A stretch of DNA of 64,000 nt from Theropithecus gelada (Eukaryota > Chordata > Mammalia > Primates > Cercopithecidae), in assembly GCF_003255815.1 (NCBI RefSeq), contig NC_037674.1, positions 26,751,925 through 26,815,924 on the forward strand. Reading direction: 5' to 3'. Below are positions 9,721 through 22,074 of this stretch, in pieces. A program made the position numbers and the translations under genes. The notes beneath the pieces are model-generated. The model did not search any database and was not told where the DNA came from. It worked only from the letters and a program-made list of their open reading frames with translations. Positions within the stretch are counted from its first letter, which is position 1, and every line of letters starts with the position of its first letter.

Positions 9721-10515
9721 CTAGAAAACATTAATCAGCAGTTTTAGTTGCGGCAGCACAGCTCTATTTAGAGTTATGCACATCCCATAAGATTTGAAAG
9801 CAGGATACGAAGAAAATGTAGCAGCAGCAGCGATAAAAAAGGGTAAGAGTAACTTTAATGTGTTGAAAACTAGCTTTGGAAAATTTGCTTAAATTCTCTG
9901 ATGTCCTGTAATCACCCCAATTTCCATTGTGATGGTAAGATACTGATTAATTATAAAAGATGGCTAATATATTTTTATTAGTAATTTTTATTAGTAATTT
10001 ATGTCTCTCTTAGCTCTTCCAAAAGTGCATATTCTGCAATAAGAATGTGCATACATTAAGAGGCACAGAGTGGAGTAAAAACCATAGAAAAACCAAAAAG
10101 AAACCACCCTTTGAAGTAAGGGTGATGAGACAGAAATAAGGAAAAGTTGGAAAGAGGGATAGTTTGAAAGGAATAAAAGAGACTGATGAGAGGAAGGTGC
10201 AATGGCTTAGGGTTTGTGATGGCAAGGAAAGAAAAGGCAGAATCGAGAGGAAAGATGAAACAGCCATGCTTAAAACAGAAAATGTGACAGAAGTGAAGAT
10301 GGAATAGGGAGCAAGAAAGACAAGAACCAAGGGCAAGACAGAGCAAGCCAGATACAGTGAAGCATCTCCTCCCCTGTACCACTGAAGTGGTATGGGAGTA
10401 CTACGAGTTCTCTGAGTAGTTAGCCAGTTGGGCAGGTCATGGTTAGTATCAGAGATGAGACGTTAGCTCCTTGAACTTTAAAGAATGAGCTAAATACAAG
10501 ATCTTGGAATACTAC

Positions 10516-10578
10516 CTTGATGTGGCAATCTTCTGCTACGCAGTTTTGGTTGACCTGCTCCACATGTTCTTCTATAGA
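10516..10578 (-). CDS. DMXL2: DMXL2 alternative cassette exon (63 nt)
   Basis: On the minus strand the acceptor GTGGTATTTAG is followed by 63 nt and the donor AAG|GTAGTA. The 63 nt read as 21 open codons, starting SIEEHVEQ and ending EDCHIK, in phase 0-0. This is exactly the phase of the flanking exons 33 and 34. The upstream polypyrimidine tract is poor, as expected for an alternative exon. I recall a human DMXL2 isoform 21 residues longer (3057 against 3036), which fits but was not checked. A neighbouring AG 7 nt inside gives a stop and was rejected. Confidence 0.8.
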
Positions 10579-11770
10579 CTAAATACCACCACACCGTCAC
10601 AAACACAAAACACATGCATGGAATGAAATTATAAAGACAGTGAAATATTTCAAGCTGAAATGGCCACTCCACCACTTAAAGATGATGAAAATGAATTTGC
10701 AAAATCAAGAAATTAAACTGAATAAAACAGTCATCAAATAAACACAACACAAAGCCAAAAGAGCAAAATTAATGTAACTATTACATACACACAAGAACAT
10801 AAAAGCTATTTCAAAATAAAAATTAGTTATCTGTATACAGTTTTAAGAAATTTAAGTTACATAACTGGTAATCTAAAAAATTAAAGCCCACTTGTATAAG
10901 CAGATACACAAGATGCTATATAAATTCCTGCCCTATAGGGGTGGATTTCAAATATAAATTAAAATATTTATTTCTAAACATAGATTCAAAATACTGATAA
11001 TTATTTCACTCTTATAAGGAATATGACTAATCACATGATTTTTCTCTAAGTAAATAAATGTTTAATAAAATCAGACATGGAAAAGAAATCACTCAGTGAT
11101 TTGCTCCCAGGTTAATGTGGGGTCCTAAGGATGGCTGTAATCGGTAGTCATACTTCTGCTCTGCTGTGGAAACTCTGAAGGTTTGATCAGAGAAACAAAC
11201 TCTTCCTCATACCTTTTCAGGTGACTGCCTCCCTTTCATCATGAAGGGCCATTCAAAATTTCTGACCGTGCCTCCAGGGACTCCCCTATGGCTGCTGTGG
11301 CTGATAAAGATGTATCCAAGAACACTTCCAAGGAATGGTCAATGTGTGGCACGGCTAACTCAGTGAAGGCCAAACTGCTGGAGAATCTATTTGTCTTAAC
11401 TAGCCAAATTCACCAATCTGTTTCCCAAACACTTGTTTTGTGAAATATTTTTCTTTGATATCTTCAGTGAGTAAAAGATCTTATTCTTATAAATGTATCT
11501 ATAACTTCATTTCTCAGGGATTTTTTAAAAATGCATCCAGCATTTTTAGGATTAACCTGCCAATTTTATTGGTCAATTTTCTGAATTTGCCAAATTTAGT
11601 GATTACCAAAATTCTATTTGACAATTTTAAAGATTTAAGCACTCTTACTGGATTGGGTAGAGTTTTAATAACTTTTGCATATTTCTGAAGCTAGCGACAA
11701 GTTTTTATTGTCCAGCAGCATTAACATTTTATTCATAATTTTTTTCTTAATGAAAACACCTTTTTTTCAG

Positions 11771-11985
11771 ATCTGTGCTATTCAAAACAGCAATCACTAA
11801 CCATACGTAACTATTTAGATTAATTGTAACCATTTAGACTAAAATTTAAAATTGTTTCTCAGTCACACTAGCCACACTTCAAGTACTCAGTAACCACATG
11901 TGGCTGGTGACTACTATGTTGGACTAGGCAGATACAGATTTCCATCATCACAGGAAGTTCTATGGGACAGTACCAGACAAGACAG
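11771..11985 (+). mobile_element. hAT/Charlie-like non-autonomous DNA transposon relic
   Basis: It contains the paired motifs CTGTGCTATTCAAAACAG at the left, ACATGTGGCTGGTGACTAC in the middle and TATGGGACAGTACCAGAC at the right. They resemble palindromic medium-reiteration repeats with a CTGTCCAATA-type end. The subfamily is not assigned. Confidence 0.5.
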
Positions 11986-12432
11986 TAATTCCATTGTTTT
12001 AAAATTAAAAAGGTACATGATAAAAATTCTTCCATCCTAACTCCCAGTTGCTTATATAGCACTTTAAGAAACATTCCATTTATCTCTGTCCTACTTCCCT
12101 GTTCGTGGGACCACTGCTGGAAGAAAAATAGAGAACACACAGAGACTAAGGGGCGGAGAGGGGGAGAATTAGTTAAGGAAGAAGCAAACTAGTGGGGAAG
12201 GGAAAAACAAGAATGGGAGGGTCCAAGAAACCCAGACACCTGGCTTCCCACAGCACTCTACACTCTGATAAGTCAACCAATCAAGCTGCTATCAATTTTA
12301 CCAATATTTAAAACATACTTGTGATCAATCTTTAATTTTAATCATTTGAAGAATAAAACAGTCAGAAAATTGATCACTCAATGAACTGGTTTTCTGTGAA
12401 TAACAGAGCCCCTAATTGACCAGAAATCTTAT

Positions 12433-12707
12433 TAAGACAGGGTCTCACTTTGTTACCCAGGCTGGAGTGCAGTGGTGTGTGATCTCAGCTCACTACAACC
12501 TCCACCTCCCGGGCTCAAGCAATCCTCCTGCCTCAGCCCTGCAAGTAGCTAGGATTACAAGCATACACCATCACACCTGGATAATTGTTTTGTATTTTTT
12601 GTAGAGACAGGGTTTCACCATGTTGCCCAGGCTAGTCTCAAACTCCTGAACTCAGGAGATCCCACGCCTAGTGCTAGGATTACAGGTGTGAGCCACTGTG
12701 CCTGGCT
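12433..12707 (-). mobile_element. Alu (J/S-type), antisense, no T tract
   Basis: It runs from AAGACAGGGTCTCACTTTG to GAGCCACTGTGCCTGGC. The usual T tract at its start is missing and the ends are diverged. Confidence 0.88.
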
Positions 12708-13200
12708 AAAATCTTTTATTTCAAATCACTATCTTAGATTCTTATATCTTAGTTTATGGAATTTGGACTCAGGATCACTATAGGAAATGCTATACATAGT
12801 GGTTTAAATGAAAGAGGCAAATAATTTGCCTCTGATTTCCCTAACAAAGCTCACATCAGTAATTTCAATGCCATAAGGGTCTTTTGTTATGAAAAAGCTT
12901 ATAACTAGGACTCAAAAGGTCTCTACAGTTCATTCTTCTACTTCCTCATTTAAGTACATAATTTTTTAATCCACAGAGAAAACAAATGACTGTTCATAAG
13001 GGTTGACCACAATTACCCTAGGTAAGTGGGTAAGTGGGAAAAAGAACAAGTATGGTAGGTTCCACTGCCCTAGGCATGAGGAAAAACTGAGAAGCAGTTT
13101 TATACTTTTAATCTTGGGAAACTGAGCCATATGGACTCTGTTTTCACTTTTCTAAGTAAAATATAATTCATTTCTTCTCATTGATTGTGTTTGCAAAATC

Positions 13201-13509
13201 TTTTTTTTTTTTTTTTTTTTTTTTTGAGACGGAGTTTGGCCCTTGTTGCCCAGGCTGGAGTGCAATGGCACGATCTTGGCTCACTGCAACCTCTGCCTCC
13301 CGGGTTCAAGCAATTCTCTTACCTCAGCCTCCCAAGTAGCTGGGATTACAGGCATGCGCCACCACACCCAGCTAATCTTTTGTATTTTTAGTAGAGATGG
13401 GGTTTCTCCATGTTGGTAATGCTGGTCACGAACTCCTGACTTCAGGTGATCTGCCTGCCTCAGCCTCCCGAAGTGTTGGGATTACAGACGTGAGCCGCCA
13501 TGACTGGCC
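13201..13509 (-). mobile_element. AluS, antisense
   Basis: It has a 25-T tract, then GAGACGGAGTTTGGCCCTTG, and ends GAGCCGCCATGACTGGCC. It is flanked by similar repeats around TGTTTGCAAAATCTTTT and TGTTTGCCAAACTTTT. Confidence 0.92.
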
Positions 13510-14224
13510 ATGTTTGCCAAACTTTTAATTGCATCAGACACTCAACTCTGAACACTCTTCAAACTGCTCCATTACCTCATTAAATAGCCAAACAGACTGA
13601 AATGCTCATATAAAAGGTCCTACTTTTATAAGGAAGAGGTCATCTGCCAATCTCCCAAACTGCTGGTTCTTCTTGAACCATGTCTGCTATTACATTTGTA
13701 TTAACTTAAAAATAATCATGCAATGCAGAACCTCTGCCTTGCTTTGTAAGAGCAATCTTCCTTCATCTTGTATTTGCTATTTCTGTAGTTTATTCTCTCA
13801 CAAAAGTATCCTGAATGTGTTGCTTCAAATCTTCATTCTGTTCATTTCTAAGTCCTAAGTAAATAAAATGCCTTTAAAGGGCTATTTTATATTTTAAACA
13901 CATATTTGGAGAATATTATAGAGTAAGTTTATATATTAAATTCCTCAAACCATCCATCACAATGTTTATTACATGTAAAAACCTAATGACAAATACTATA
14001 AAGTACCAACTTTCACTTGAATATATGTAATTTATCAAAGTACCTATGTTGCTTCATTGCTATGAAATGAAAATTATAAGGTTTTATCTTAAAACTAGTT
14101 CACGGTAGTTTAGTGAACTTTGACTATTACCCAACCAGAAAGAAAATTTCAGAATAAATCGAGCACTGATTTCCTTAGAAATGTTAAAGAAAAATTACAA
14201 TAGAAAATATTTTTCTCAAAATAC

Positions 14225-14342
14225 CTCACTCTGCTTTCTTTTCTTAGTGAAAATATATCTAATAAATGTCTCTTGAAGGACTTCTTGTTTAACAAGGAAA
14301 TGCCAAAGTCGTTTGACTGGAAATGCAGAAGAATCCCGGGAC
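14225..14342 (-). CDS. DMXL2: DMXL2 exon 33
   Basis: This exon is 118 nt: 1 nt (G of a split lysine), then 39 codons, ending in phase 0. The acceptor is TTTTTTTAATAG and the donor GAG|GTATTT. It encodes SRDSSAFPVKRLWHFLVK and a basic end FTKKRKQSE, a predicted helical segment. The KRKQSE end is the junction at which the 21-residue cassette can be inserted. Residues are about 2602-2641. Confidence 0.92.
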
Positions 14343-15477
14343 CTATTAAAAAAAATTAACATATCACACTATTTTAGTGTATAGAAAATATGTTTATATT
14401 TGTAGATATTTATTTTTAAAACCTTCACAATCTATTGCAAAGAAGACACAGCATTAAGCTCAACAAAACTGTACAGTTTACTTTTAATTTTTAGTTCTCC
14501 TAAAAATCATTTCATCTAGCAACTAATTCTCTAATTACACTAAATGAACCAGTTAAGCTGACAAATTATTATTCTCTTTTTAAATTATACTTTATGTTGG
14601 TTCTCTTGGTTAAAGCATATCGGCAATGAATATAAGTCATAGATATCAATTCTAACAGCCTAACAAGCTAAAAAGCTTTGTTCTTTTAACCTTATTTTAA
14701 TAGTAAATACTATTAATCAGGGTCCACTATCTCAAAAAAAAAAAAAAAGCATGCTGCTTATCAAAAGGGATGTACATGGGCAGGCAGAAGATCAAAACAT
14801 CAGTTAAAAACCTGTAATGTGTTTACTGTTAAATTACTGACAAAAGCCAGAAGCACCTTATTTGCATATATAGATTGTTAGAAAAAAAATTCTGTAACAG
14901 TTCTGACAATAAGAACGCACATATGCCGTGTGCAGTGGTGCATGCCTGTAATCCCAGCACTTTGGGAGGCCAAGCTGGGGGACTGCTTGAGCCCAGGAGT
15001 TTGAGACCAGTGTGGGCAACATGGTGAAACCCCGTCTCTCCAAAAAATACAAAAAAAATTAGCCAGGTGCAATGGCACTCGCCACTAGTTCCAGCTACTC
15101 GGGAGGCAGAGGTGAAAGGATGGGTTAACCAGGAGGTTGAGGCTGCAGTGAGCTGAGATTGCACCACTGTACTCCATCCTAGGAGACACAGTGAGACCCT
15201 GTCTCAAAAAAACAAACAAAAAAACAAAAAACACCACACCAGAAATTAATACAATAAAGAATTTTTCCTTTATGTAAATGGAATGTCTATGAATTATAGA
15301 TAATACTGGAAAAAAATTCTATTCAAATTTCTGATATTTTTCTTAGGGTATTCTGCTAAAAATAGGACTGCAGGTTCAAAATTATGAATGTTTTAAAGTA
15401 TATTGGCATATTTAGCCAAACTGTCTTCCAGAAAAGTTAAGCCATACTCTTTATCAGCATTATAAGAGCTTTCTTAC
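14343..15477 (-). other. DMXL2 intron 32
   Basis: The 1135-bp intron holds one Alu (14924-15232). The remainder is AT-rich and unassigned. Confidence 0.75.
14924..15232 (+). mobile_element. Alu (J/S-type), sense
   Basis: It runs from GCCGTGTGCAGTGGTGCATG to GACCCTGTCTCAAAAAAACA, with an A-rich (CAAA)n tail. Confidence 0.9.
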
Positions 15478-15679
15478 TTGAATGGGGTATTTTCAGGTTC
15501 TAGCATTGCTTTATTTCGAAGAATAGCTGGTCCAGCTCCCACTGAAAGGTCAGTTGGGTATGTGTTGATATAGTTAGCGGGTGGACCTTCAAACTGATCC
15601 ATTTTCTCTTGCAAGATCTGTTCCCAGTTCTCCAAGTTTTTAATCACAGCAATACCTAATGGTGATGTAACAGGCAGCT
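15478..15679 (-). CDS. DMXL2: DMXL2 exon 32
   Basis: This exon is 202 nt: 2 nt finishing a split glutamate, 66 codons, then 2 nt. The acceptor is CACCTTGTAG and the donor TTCAA|GTAAGA. It encodes LPVTSPLGIAVIKNLENWEQ, an acidic helix (ILQEKMDQFEGPP), and LSVGAGPAILRNKAMLEP. Residues are about 2535-2602. Confidence 0.93.
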
Positions 15680-16364
15680 CTACAAGGTGACAGAACACGT
15701 TATTTATTTTAATAAAAAATACTGATTATCATCCAAATATTTATAGAATCTGAATTCTGAGACAAAACCTCTGAAAATACAAATAAATCTGGAAATGTTA
15801 ACGTAATACAGTTTAGATTCTTAATAGTTTCAACAAAACAGAAGTGGGTTTCTGCTCTTTCTCCATCTTCTGTGTAGGGAGTGATTCTTGATATAAACTA
15901 AAGTATTAGACTAAAGCCAGGTGTGGTGGCTCACACCTGTAATCTCAGCACTTTCGGAGGCCAAGGCAGGTGGATCGTTTGAGCCCAGGAGTTCAAGACC
16001 AGCCTGGGTAACGTGGTGAAACCTTTTCTCTACAAAAAATACAAAAATTAGCCCAGCATGGTGGCACATCTATAGTCCCAGCTACTCAGGAGACTGAGGT
16101 GGGAGGATGGCTTGAGCCTACGAGGCAGAGTTGGCAGTGAGCTGTGATCGTACCACTGCAATACAGCCTGGGCAACAGAGCAAGACTCTATCTAAAAAAC
16201 TAAAAATAAAGTCACAGATTGGAGCCTAAAATAAACAAGACTTTATAAAATATCTAATGCACTGTTTTTAAGTGCCAAAGGACCTTTTATATAGATTCTG
16301 TAAAGAGAAACTTGATGGCAATTTATTATATTTAATAACATTAATTTTTAAATTCCAAACTCAC
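15680..16364 (-). other. DMXL2 intron 31
   Basis: The 685-bp intron holds one Alu (15914-16208) and otherwise unassigned sequence. Confidence 0.75.
15914..16208 (+). mobile_element. AluS/J, sense
   Basis: It runs from AAGCCAGGTGTGGTGGCTCA to CAAGACTCTATCTAAAAAAC. Confidence 0.9.
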
Positions 16365-16450
16365 CAGAGAATTCCAGTCCAGCAATAGGAAAGAAATTCT
16401 TGACATTGTGAAGTGCTAGCTTAACCATTGTCAAATGTAGAAGAGCCCAG
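16365..16450 (-). CDS. DMXL2: DMXL2 exon 31 (86 nt)
   Basis: This exon takes 1 nt of a split serine, has 28 codons and leaves 1 nt. The acceptor is CTTGAACAG and the donor TCTG|GTGAGT. It encodes WALLHLTMVKLALHNVKNF, a hydrophobic predicted helix, followed by FPIAGLEFS. Residues are about 2506-2534. Confidence 0.92.
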
Positions 16451-16981
16451 CTGTTCAAGAAGGAGCAAAAAAGTCTTTAAGTGAAAAATAAAATCATGGG
16501 AGAAACAGAGTGGTGTTCCCTGCCAACTGTTTAGCCCACTCTCCAACCAGAAAAAAAGCTGTCATTGAAATTTACTATGCAAAAATGACAGCTTTGTGGT
16601 CACTGAATATAAAAAACTTGCAATACCATATTACACTTGCTGAAAATTACCTCATGGAAAAAGATTTACCACATAGTCACATGGAACCTAATAGTATACC
16701 AATAAATTATATATTAAATTCTAATAGTATATCCATGAGTTACATATTTTTTCCTCACTAAAAATGCTTGTGTTTGCATTCTCCATGAAAGCTAGTCTTT
16801 GGAGGTGGAGAAAATATTATGGAGAAATTGACCTCAAAGGTGCAGAATTTGTTACCTGGAAACGTAAGTCATTTCTTATATAAATTCAGGATAATAATGT
16901 TATTTAAAATTAATAACACTGGGATTTTCTACAAAAAGAAAAGCCAAAAAAAAAAAGAAAGAAAAGAAAAGTCTTATTTAC
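16451..16981 (-). other. DMXL2 intron 30
   Basis: The 531-bp intron shows no recognisable element. Confidence 0.75.
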
Positions 16982-17109
16982 CTATAGGAATTTGGATCTT
17001 GATGCTCCTGTATTTGTGTATCTGAAAAAAAGGCATCATCTTCCTCATCACTATGAATGCTTTCATCAGAATCATATATAACACCACTATCGGACAAAGG
17101 AAGAAATGG
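16982..17109 (-). CDS. DMXL2: DMXL2 exon 30 (acidic)
   Basis: This exon is 128 nt: 42 codons plus 2 nt. The acceptor is CTTTTATTGCAG and the donor TATAG|GTAAAT. It encodes PFLPLSDSGVIYDSDESIHS followed by DEEDDAFF, a strongly acidic, serine-rich run that looks disordered and offers SDxE-type casein-kinase-2-like sites. Residues are about 2464-2506. Confidence 0.93.
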
Positions 17110-18059
17110 CTGCAATAAAAGATAAAGTTATTTTTTTTAAGATTATAATTTTATAAACATATAAAATATATTTTAACTATATAATTTATGTATTATATAT
17201 TTAATATAGAAAATGTTTTTAGTATATAATTATTTTTGCTCTAACATAAAAGTAAACATTTTAAATGGTGTCAGCATAAGTAAAAATTTTCTTTCGCAGA
17301 TGATGCTACATTTACAAAAGTCAAGATGACTAGGTTAAACTCTCAGACTCAGTAACTGAATAGCTAGATATGAAATGTGTTTAAAATCAATAGTTTTCTT
17401 CTTGTAGATCAGCAATAAAAAAGTTAGAAAAGTCTGAAGAAATACAAAAGGACAACTGTGAAAGCTGTGAGACAGCTTTGTGAAGGAAATTATAAACCTT
17501 TATAAAATTATATGATGGGAAGGACTGAAATGTGTAAAAACTGTAATTCTTTGTAAGTTAATTTACATAGGCTTTAAATAATTTCAATAAAAATCCCCCT
17601 GGGAATTTCTCTTCCTATTTTGGAACTTTAAAATGATTCTGAAGTTCTTAGAGAAGAAAAAATAGATGAGATCAGCTGGGGAATTTTTTTTAAATAAAAA
17701 AATCCCATTTTTTTTTTTTTTTAGTGGATATTAAACTAAGTAAGAAAAATGTAGTCTAGCAATTGATACAAAAATATAATGCAAAAATCATATACATGTA
17801 AGAATTTAATCTGATAAAGATAACATCTTAAGTCAGCGGGAGAAAAGGAAGGATTATTTAATGAATAATAATGGAACAACTAGTTAGCTAAGTGTGGGGA
17901 TGGGAGATGAAGTCCGATCCAGTCTGTTCCTCACTTTATTCTAGATAAATAAGAGAATTAAAAGTTAAGGAGGAGGAGAAAGAGAAAGAACAGGAGGAAA
18001 CAGAGAAGGAAGGTAAAATAAATGTAAACATTTATTAGTGGAAAAGACTTCTGCTTAAA

Positions 18060-19020
18060 AATAATGTAATCAATAAGGAAATGTACGGATAGATCTAAGT
18101 TTTAAACTTTTTAAAATTTCTGTGCATGGTAAACTTTTTAAAACTTCAAATGCATAATAAACAAAATTTTAAAGCAAATAAACTAGAAAAAGTTTAACAA
18201 GATAAATTAATATCCCTAGATAAATAAAATATCCATAAAAAGGAAAAACGCCATAATCTCAATAGATAATTTAGGTAAGAATATGAACAGTCAATACCTC
18301 AAACTGGAAAATCAAATGGCAATAAGATCATTAAAATTTTAATGTCACTAACAGAAAATACAAATCATTTAATCTATCAAATTAACAATAATGAAAAAGG
18401 AATACTTAATGCTAATAAGGGACTAAGGTCAGATGCCTCCTCTCACTATTCTCAAGAGAGTACAAATTAGTAATGTGGAAAATAATCTGGCAATATGTAT
18501 TAAAAGCCTTATTTAAGTTTATAACCTTTGACCTAGTACTTCTTTTTTTTTTTTTTCTTTTGAGATGGAGTCTCTCTCTGTCACCCAGGCTGGAGTGCAG
18601 TGGTACGATCTCGGCTCACTGCCAGTTCCACCTCCCAGGTTCACGCCATTCTTCTGCATCAGCCTCCCGAGTAGCTGGGACTACAGGCGCCCACCACCAC
18701 ACCCAGCTAATTTTTTGTATTTTTAGTAGAGATGGGGTTTCACCGTGTTAGCCAGGATGGTCTTGATCTCCTGACCTCGTGATCCACTCACCTCGGCCTC
18801 CCAAAGTGTTGGGATTACAGGTGTGAGCCACCATACCAGCCTGACCTAGTACTTCTTAAGGAAATAATCTGCTCATGAACAAGATGTATCTTAAAAGATA
18901 CTGTTCTTGGCATTATAAACATCAAATCGCTAATTAGGTAAACTACAGTGTATTCATCAAAGTGAAAAATTACATGGTCACTATAATTGATGCTTATCTA
19001 GAAGCAATGATCAACCAAGT
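18060..19020 (+). mobile_element. Old L1M-type fragment, split by an Alu
   Basis: Segments such as AACTGGAAAATCAAATGGC, ATGTGGAAAATAATCTGGCA and GACCTAGTACTTCTTAAGG follow the order of the ORF2 C-terminal region of old L1s. The Alu at 18545-18841 interrupts it. Confidence 0.5.
18545..18841 (-). mobile_element. AluS/Y, antisense
   Basis: It has perfect 16-bp direct repeats TGACCTAGTACTTCTT at 18529-18544 and 18842-18857. It reads GAGATGGAGTCTCTCTCTGT after the T tract. Confidence 0.95.
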
Positions 19021-19179
19021 GAGAGTGAGCACCCCAGCATCTGACTGTAATTTCTAAATATAATTTCTCACAGAAAGGAACCAGGTTATTTAAAAAAAAA
19101 AAAGCTTGTTCTCAGTCACGGGCAGGAAATACACATGATTAGCCTAGAATAAAACTAGAAAGCAGACAAACTCAAACAC

Positions 19180-20260
19180 TAGTGGAATAATCTCAAAAAG
19201 ATTTGGAGCCAACTGTGGAAAAGGCTCTCAGTCTCACTGGCAAAGATGGATAATCTGAGGCCCCATGAGAAAATAACTGCAATGGATTAAAACATATAAC
19301 ATATGTTTAAATCTATAAGCTCATAACAAAACTGAAAGCGAAACAAAACTCACTGGCCTTCTCTGAAGGATGTTTGGGAACCAACTCATCATTTTGAAAA
19401 CTGGTACACAAAAGCAAAGAATAAAGCATTTATCATGTCTTTCCAACTCAAAATGTACTTCAGGGTAACTGAATAGGTTGATGAAGAGACATTCCAGCAT
19501 ATAGATGAAAAATCAATGACAGGATTTTATCATCATAATTTAAAACTTTCACTGAAATAATAAATGTAGGCAAAGATCAACTAAAATCATAAAAAGCTTC
19601 CTGACAGAAATATACAAAACCACCGATGAAGTTAATCCTGCACTCCCTCTTCCTATCCAATCAGAATGAAATTGGATTTAACTTTCACTTTACAAGATTC
19701 AGAGGAACAAAATATGGTGATGCCATCGGCAAAATCCGTTGAAAAATTCTAAACGTCAAAATTCTTTCAGGGCAAACAAAAAAGGTGGAAGTTTAAAAAA
19801 AAAAGAGAGAGAGAGAGAGACGGAGGTGGAGCCTATAGATTAAAAGAGACTGAAGATGTAGCAACCACTTGCAAGGTATGAATTGTATTTTAGATCCTGA
19901 TTTGAACAAATAAACTATATAAAAACATTTAAGATGCAATTGGTGAAATGTGAATACTGTCTGAATATGTGATAATATTAAAGAATTGTGAGTGTGCTTC
20001 AGTGGGTGTAACACTACTGTAGATCTGTTTAAAATCCTCTTTTTTTCAAAAACAAATACTGAAATATTTTTGAATGAAATTTCATGGTGGATTTGCTTCC
20101 AAACAATCAAGTAGTGGGGTGAGGTATAAAATGAAACAAGACTGTCCATGAATAGATAATTTTTGAAGCTACATGATGGTAGATAAAAGATTCATATGCC
20201 ATTACCTCTCCTTTTGTGTATGTTGGAAGCTTTCTACACTAAAGTTTTAAAAATGATAGC
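19180..20260 (+). mobile_element. L1M 3'-end relic, sense
   Basis: It includes a (GA)n stretch (19799-19821) and downstream motifs of the old L1 3' UTR such as CTACACTAAAGTTTTAAAAA. Ends are uncertain. Confidence 0.45.
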
Positions 20261-20785
20261 TATATAAGTTTTTAATGGTATAAAAACTGTTTACCTTAAT
20301 GTTAACAGAAAAAAACTACATATACTGATCCAATTATATACCTTTTTTAATCTGAGGAAAAAAGATTAGAAGTAAATTGGCCAAAACGGTAACAGTTATC
20401 TTAGCATAGATGAGTGTTATTTCCCTTCTTTATAATATTTTGCATTTTCCAAATTTTCAAAATATGTATCAGGAGGAAACATTTTTGAAAAACAAAAATT
20501 AATTTAGCACATTACCATTTACAAATCTTAACGTTGTTATCACTCACATTAATGATGCAATGAGCTTTCATTCATGGCAAATAAAAAGTTTAAAAAGGTA
20601 GGAGTGGGAACTGCCTATACATTTTTAAGAGTACTTTATTACTTCCCTGGTTTATTAGCTAAATACAATTAAGTGCAACTCAATTGGCAGCTTTAAGGGA
20701 TAGGCCAGAATGACTCTGGAAGTGTAACTTGGACCCTGATAGAGTGTAAACCTGGAAATCTGCACTCACAATGTGCCCAACCCCG

Positions 20786-20968
20786 TAGTTCTCAAACTTT
20801 AGCACACATTAGAACCATCTGGAGAGCTTGTTAAGACACAGATTGTTGTTTCTCACTCCCAGAGTTTCTGATTGAGGGGTCTGAGGGAGGACCCAAGAAT
20901 TTCCAATTCAAACAAGGTCCCAAGCAATGCTGATGCTGCCGGTTCTGAGACCACACTTTGAGACCCAC
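20786..20968 (+). mobile_element. MER5-type hAT-Charlie element
   Basis: The left end GTAGTTCTCAAACTTTAGCA and the right end CCACACTTTGAGACCCACTG are inverted repeats. The interior CCCAGAGTTTCTGATTGAG and AATGCTGATGCTGCCGG match the MER5A/B type. Confidence 0.85.
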
Positions 20969-20987
20969 TGACATAACCAAAGTCTTT

Positions 20988-21281
20988 TTTTTTTTTTTTT
21001 TTTTGAGACACTGTCTCAGTCCAACACCCAGGCTGGCGTGCAGTGGCACAACCATGGCTCACTGCAACCTTGACCTCCTGGGCTCAAGCAATCCTCTCAC
21101 CTCAGCCTTTCAAACAGCTAGGACTACAGGCACATACCACTGCACCTATGTTTTTAAATTTTTTTGGTAGAGACATGGTCTGTGTTGTCCAGGCTGGTCT
21201 CAAACTCCTGGATGTAAGCATCCTTCTACCTTGGCCTCCCAAAGTGCTGAGGTTACAGGTATGAGCCACTGCACCTGGCCT
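20988..21281 (-). mobile_element. AluJ, antisense
   Basis: It has 10-bp direct repeats CAAAGTCTTT at 20978-20987 and 21282-21291. It reads GAGACACTGTCTCAGTCCAA after the T tract. Confidence 0.9.
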
Positions 21282-22074
21282 CAAAGTCTTTAGATAACAA
21301 AACAAAGCTTCTAAACTCACGTTGAAAGACTTTTTAAGGATCAGCTTCTTAGCATACAAAAAACGGAATGGGATCAGCACCTCAATAACTCTGAGATCTA
21401 ATAAAAATCTAAAAATGGGAAGAGGCATCACTCTGGAGATGTATTCCCTAATATGTACGCACAGCAAGGTGACAACAGAGTTAACACATGTAAAGAGGGA
21501 AACATACCAATAGAAGGAGAATCATGAGCTCAAAAAAGCAAAGTGCAGAAAAGCGAATATTAGCATGCACCCACGATGGTATAAAATGGGGCTATACCAG
21601 ATCTAGTCACCATGAGTATTCTGATCCCCTGAGAAGTTTCCTTTGCTCTGGGAAAACAGAGATGTATCATGGGGCCTCATAATGGCCTGATAAAACCCTC
21701 AAATGTCCATCCATCTCCTTCTATTCTAATCCCATGCTTACCAAGGGAGCCACTGATAATTAGAAGGCAGGTGCCTAGATGGTAGCTACAAGTATTCCAG
21801 TCACTAGAAAAAGATAGTGCTGATTATATAATAACCTGACTTCTGATTTATACCCAACTCCCATGTGATTTTAAGTTGTCTCCTACATCATCAAGTAACT
21901 GATCATCCTTAAATTTACTATGACTATTCAGTTTCTGGACTTAATAAATTAAATGTCTAAACTACGGTGATTCAATCCAAAAGCTACCCCATCATTTCTA
22001 TGTGAGACACATGCAAGAGTTAATAAAATAGATGATACACTTATCTTATAGCTTGCATTCCTCACACTCCTTAC

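Larger units (their letters stand above)
9721..14224 (-). other. DMXL2 intron 33 (contains the cassette exon)
   Basis: The 4504-bp intron holds the 63-nt cassette exon (10516-10578), a hAT-like relic (about 11771-11985) and two antisense Alus (12433-12707 and 13201-13509). The stretches 9721-10515, 10580-11770 and 13510-14224 show nothing I recognise. Confidence 0.75.
17110..22074 (-). other. DMXL2 intron 29
   Basis: The 4965-bp intron contains L1M-like remnants (about 18060-19020 and 19180-20260), one AluY/S (18545-18841), a MER5-type relic (20786-20968) and an AluJ (20988-21281). The stretches 17110-18060 and 21292-22074 are unassigned. Confidence 0.7.

Noticed and set aside
10010..10382. 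Two overlapping 108-codon minus-strand frames in intron 33
   Set aside because: They are pyrimidine-rich on the coding strand (Phe/Leu/Ser), lie in an intron, and have no splice signals in frame with DMXL2.
10516..10571. Alternative 56-nt version of the cassette exon using the AG inside it
   Set aside because: It would shift the frame relative to exons 33 and 34, whereas the 63-nt version is open and phase-matched.
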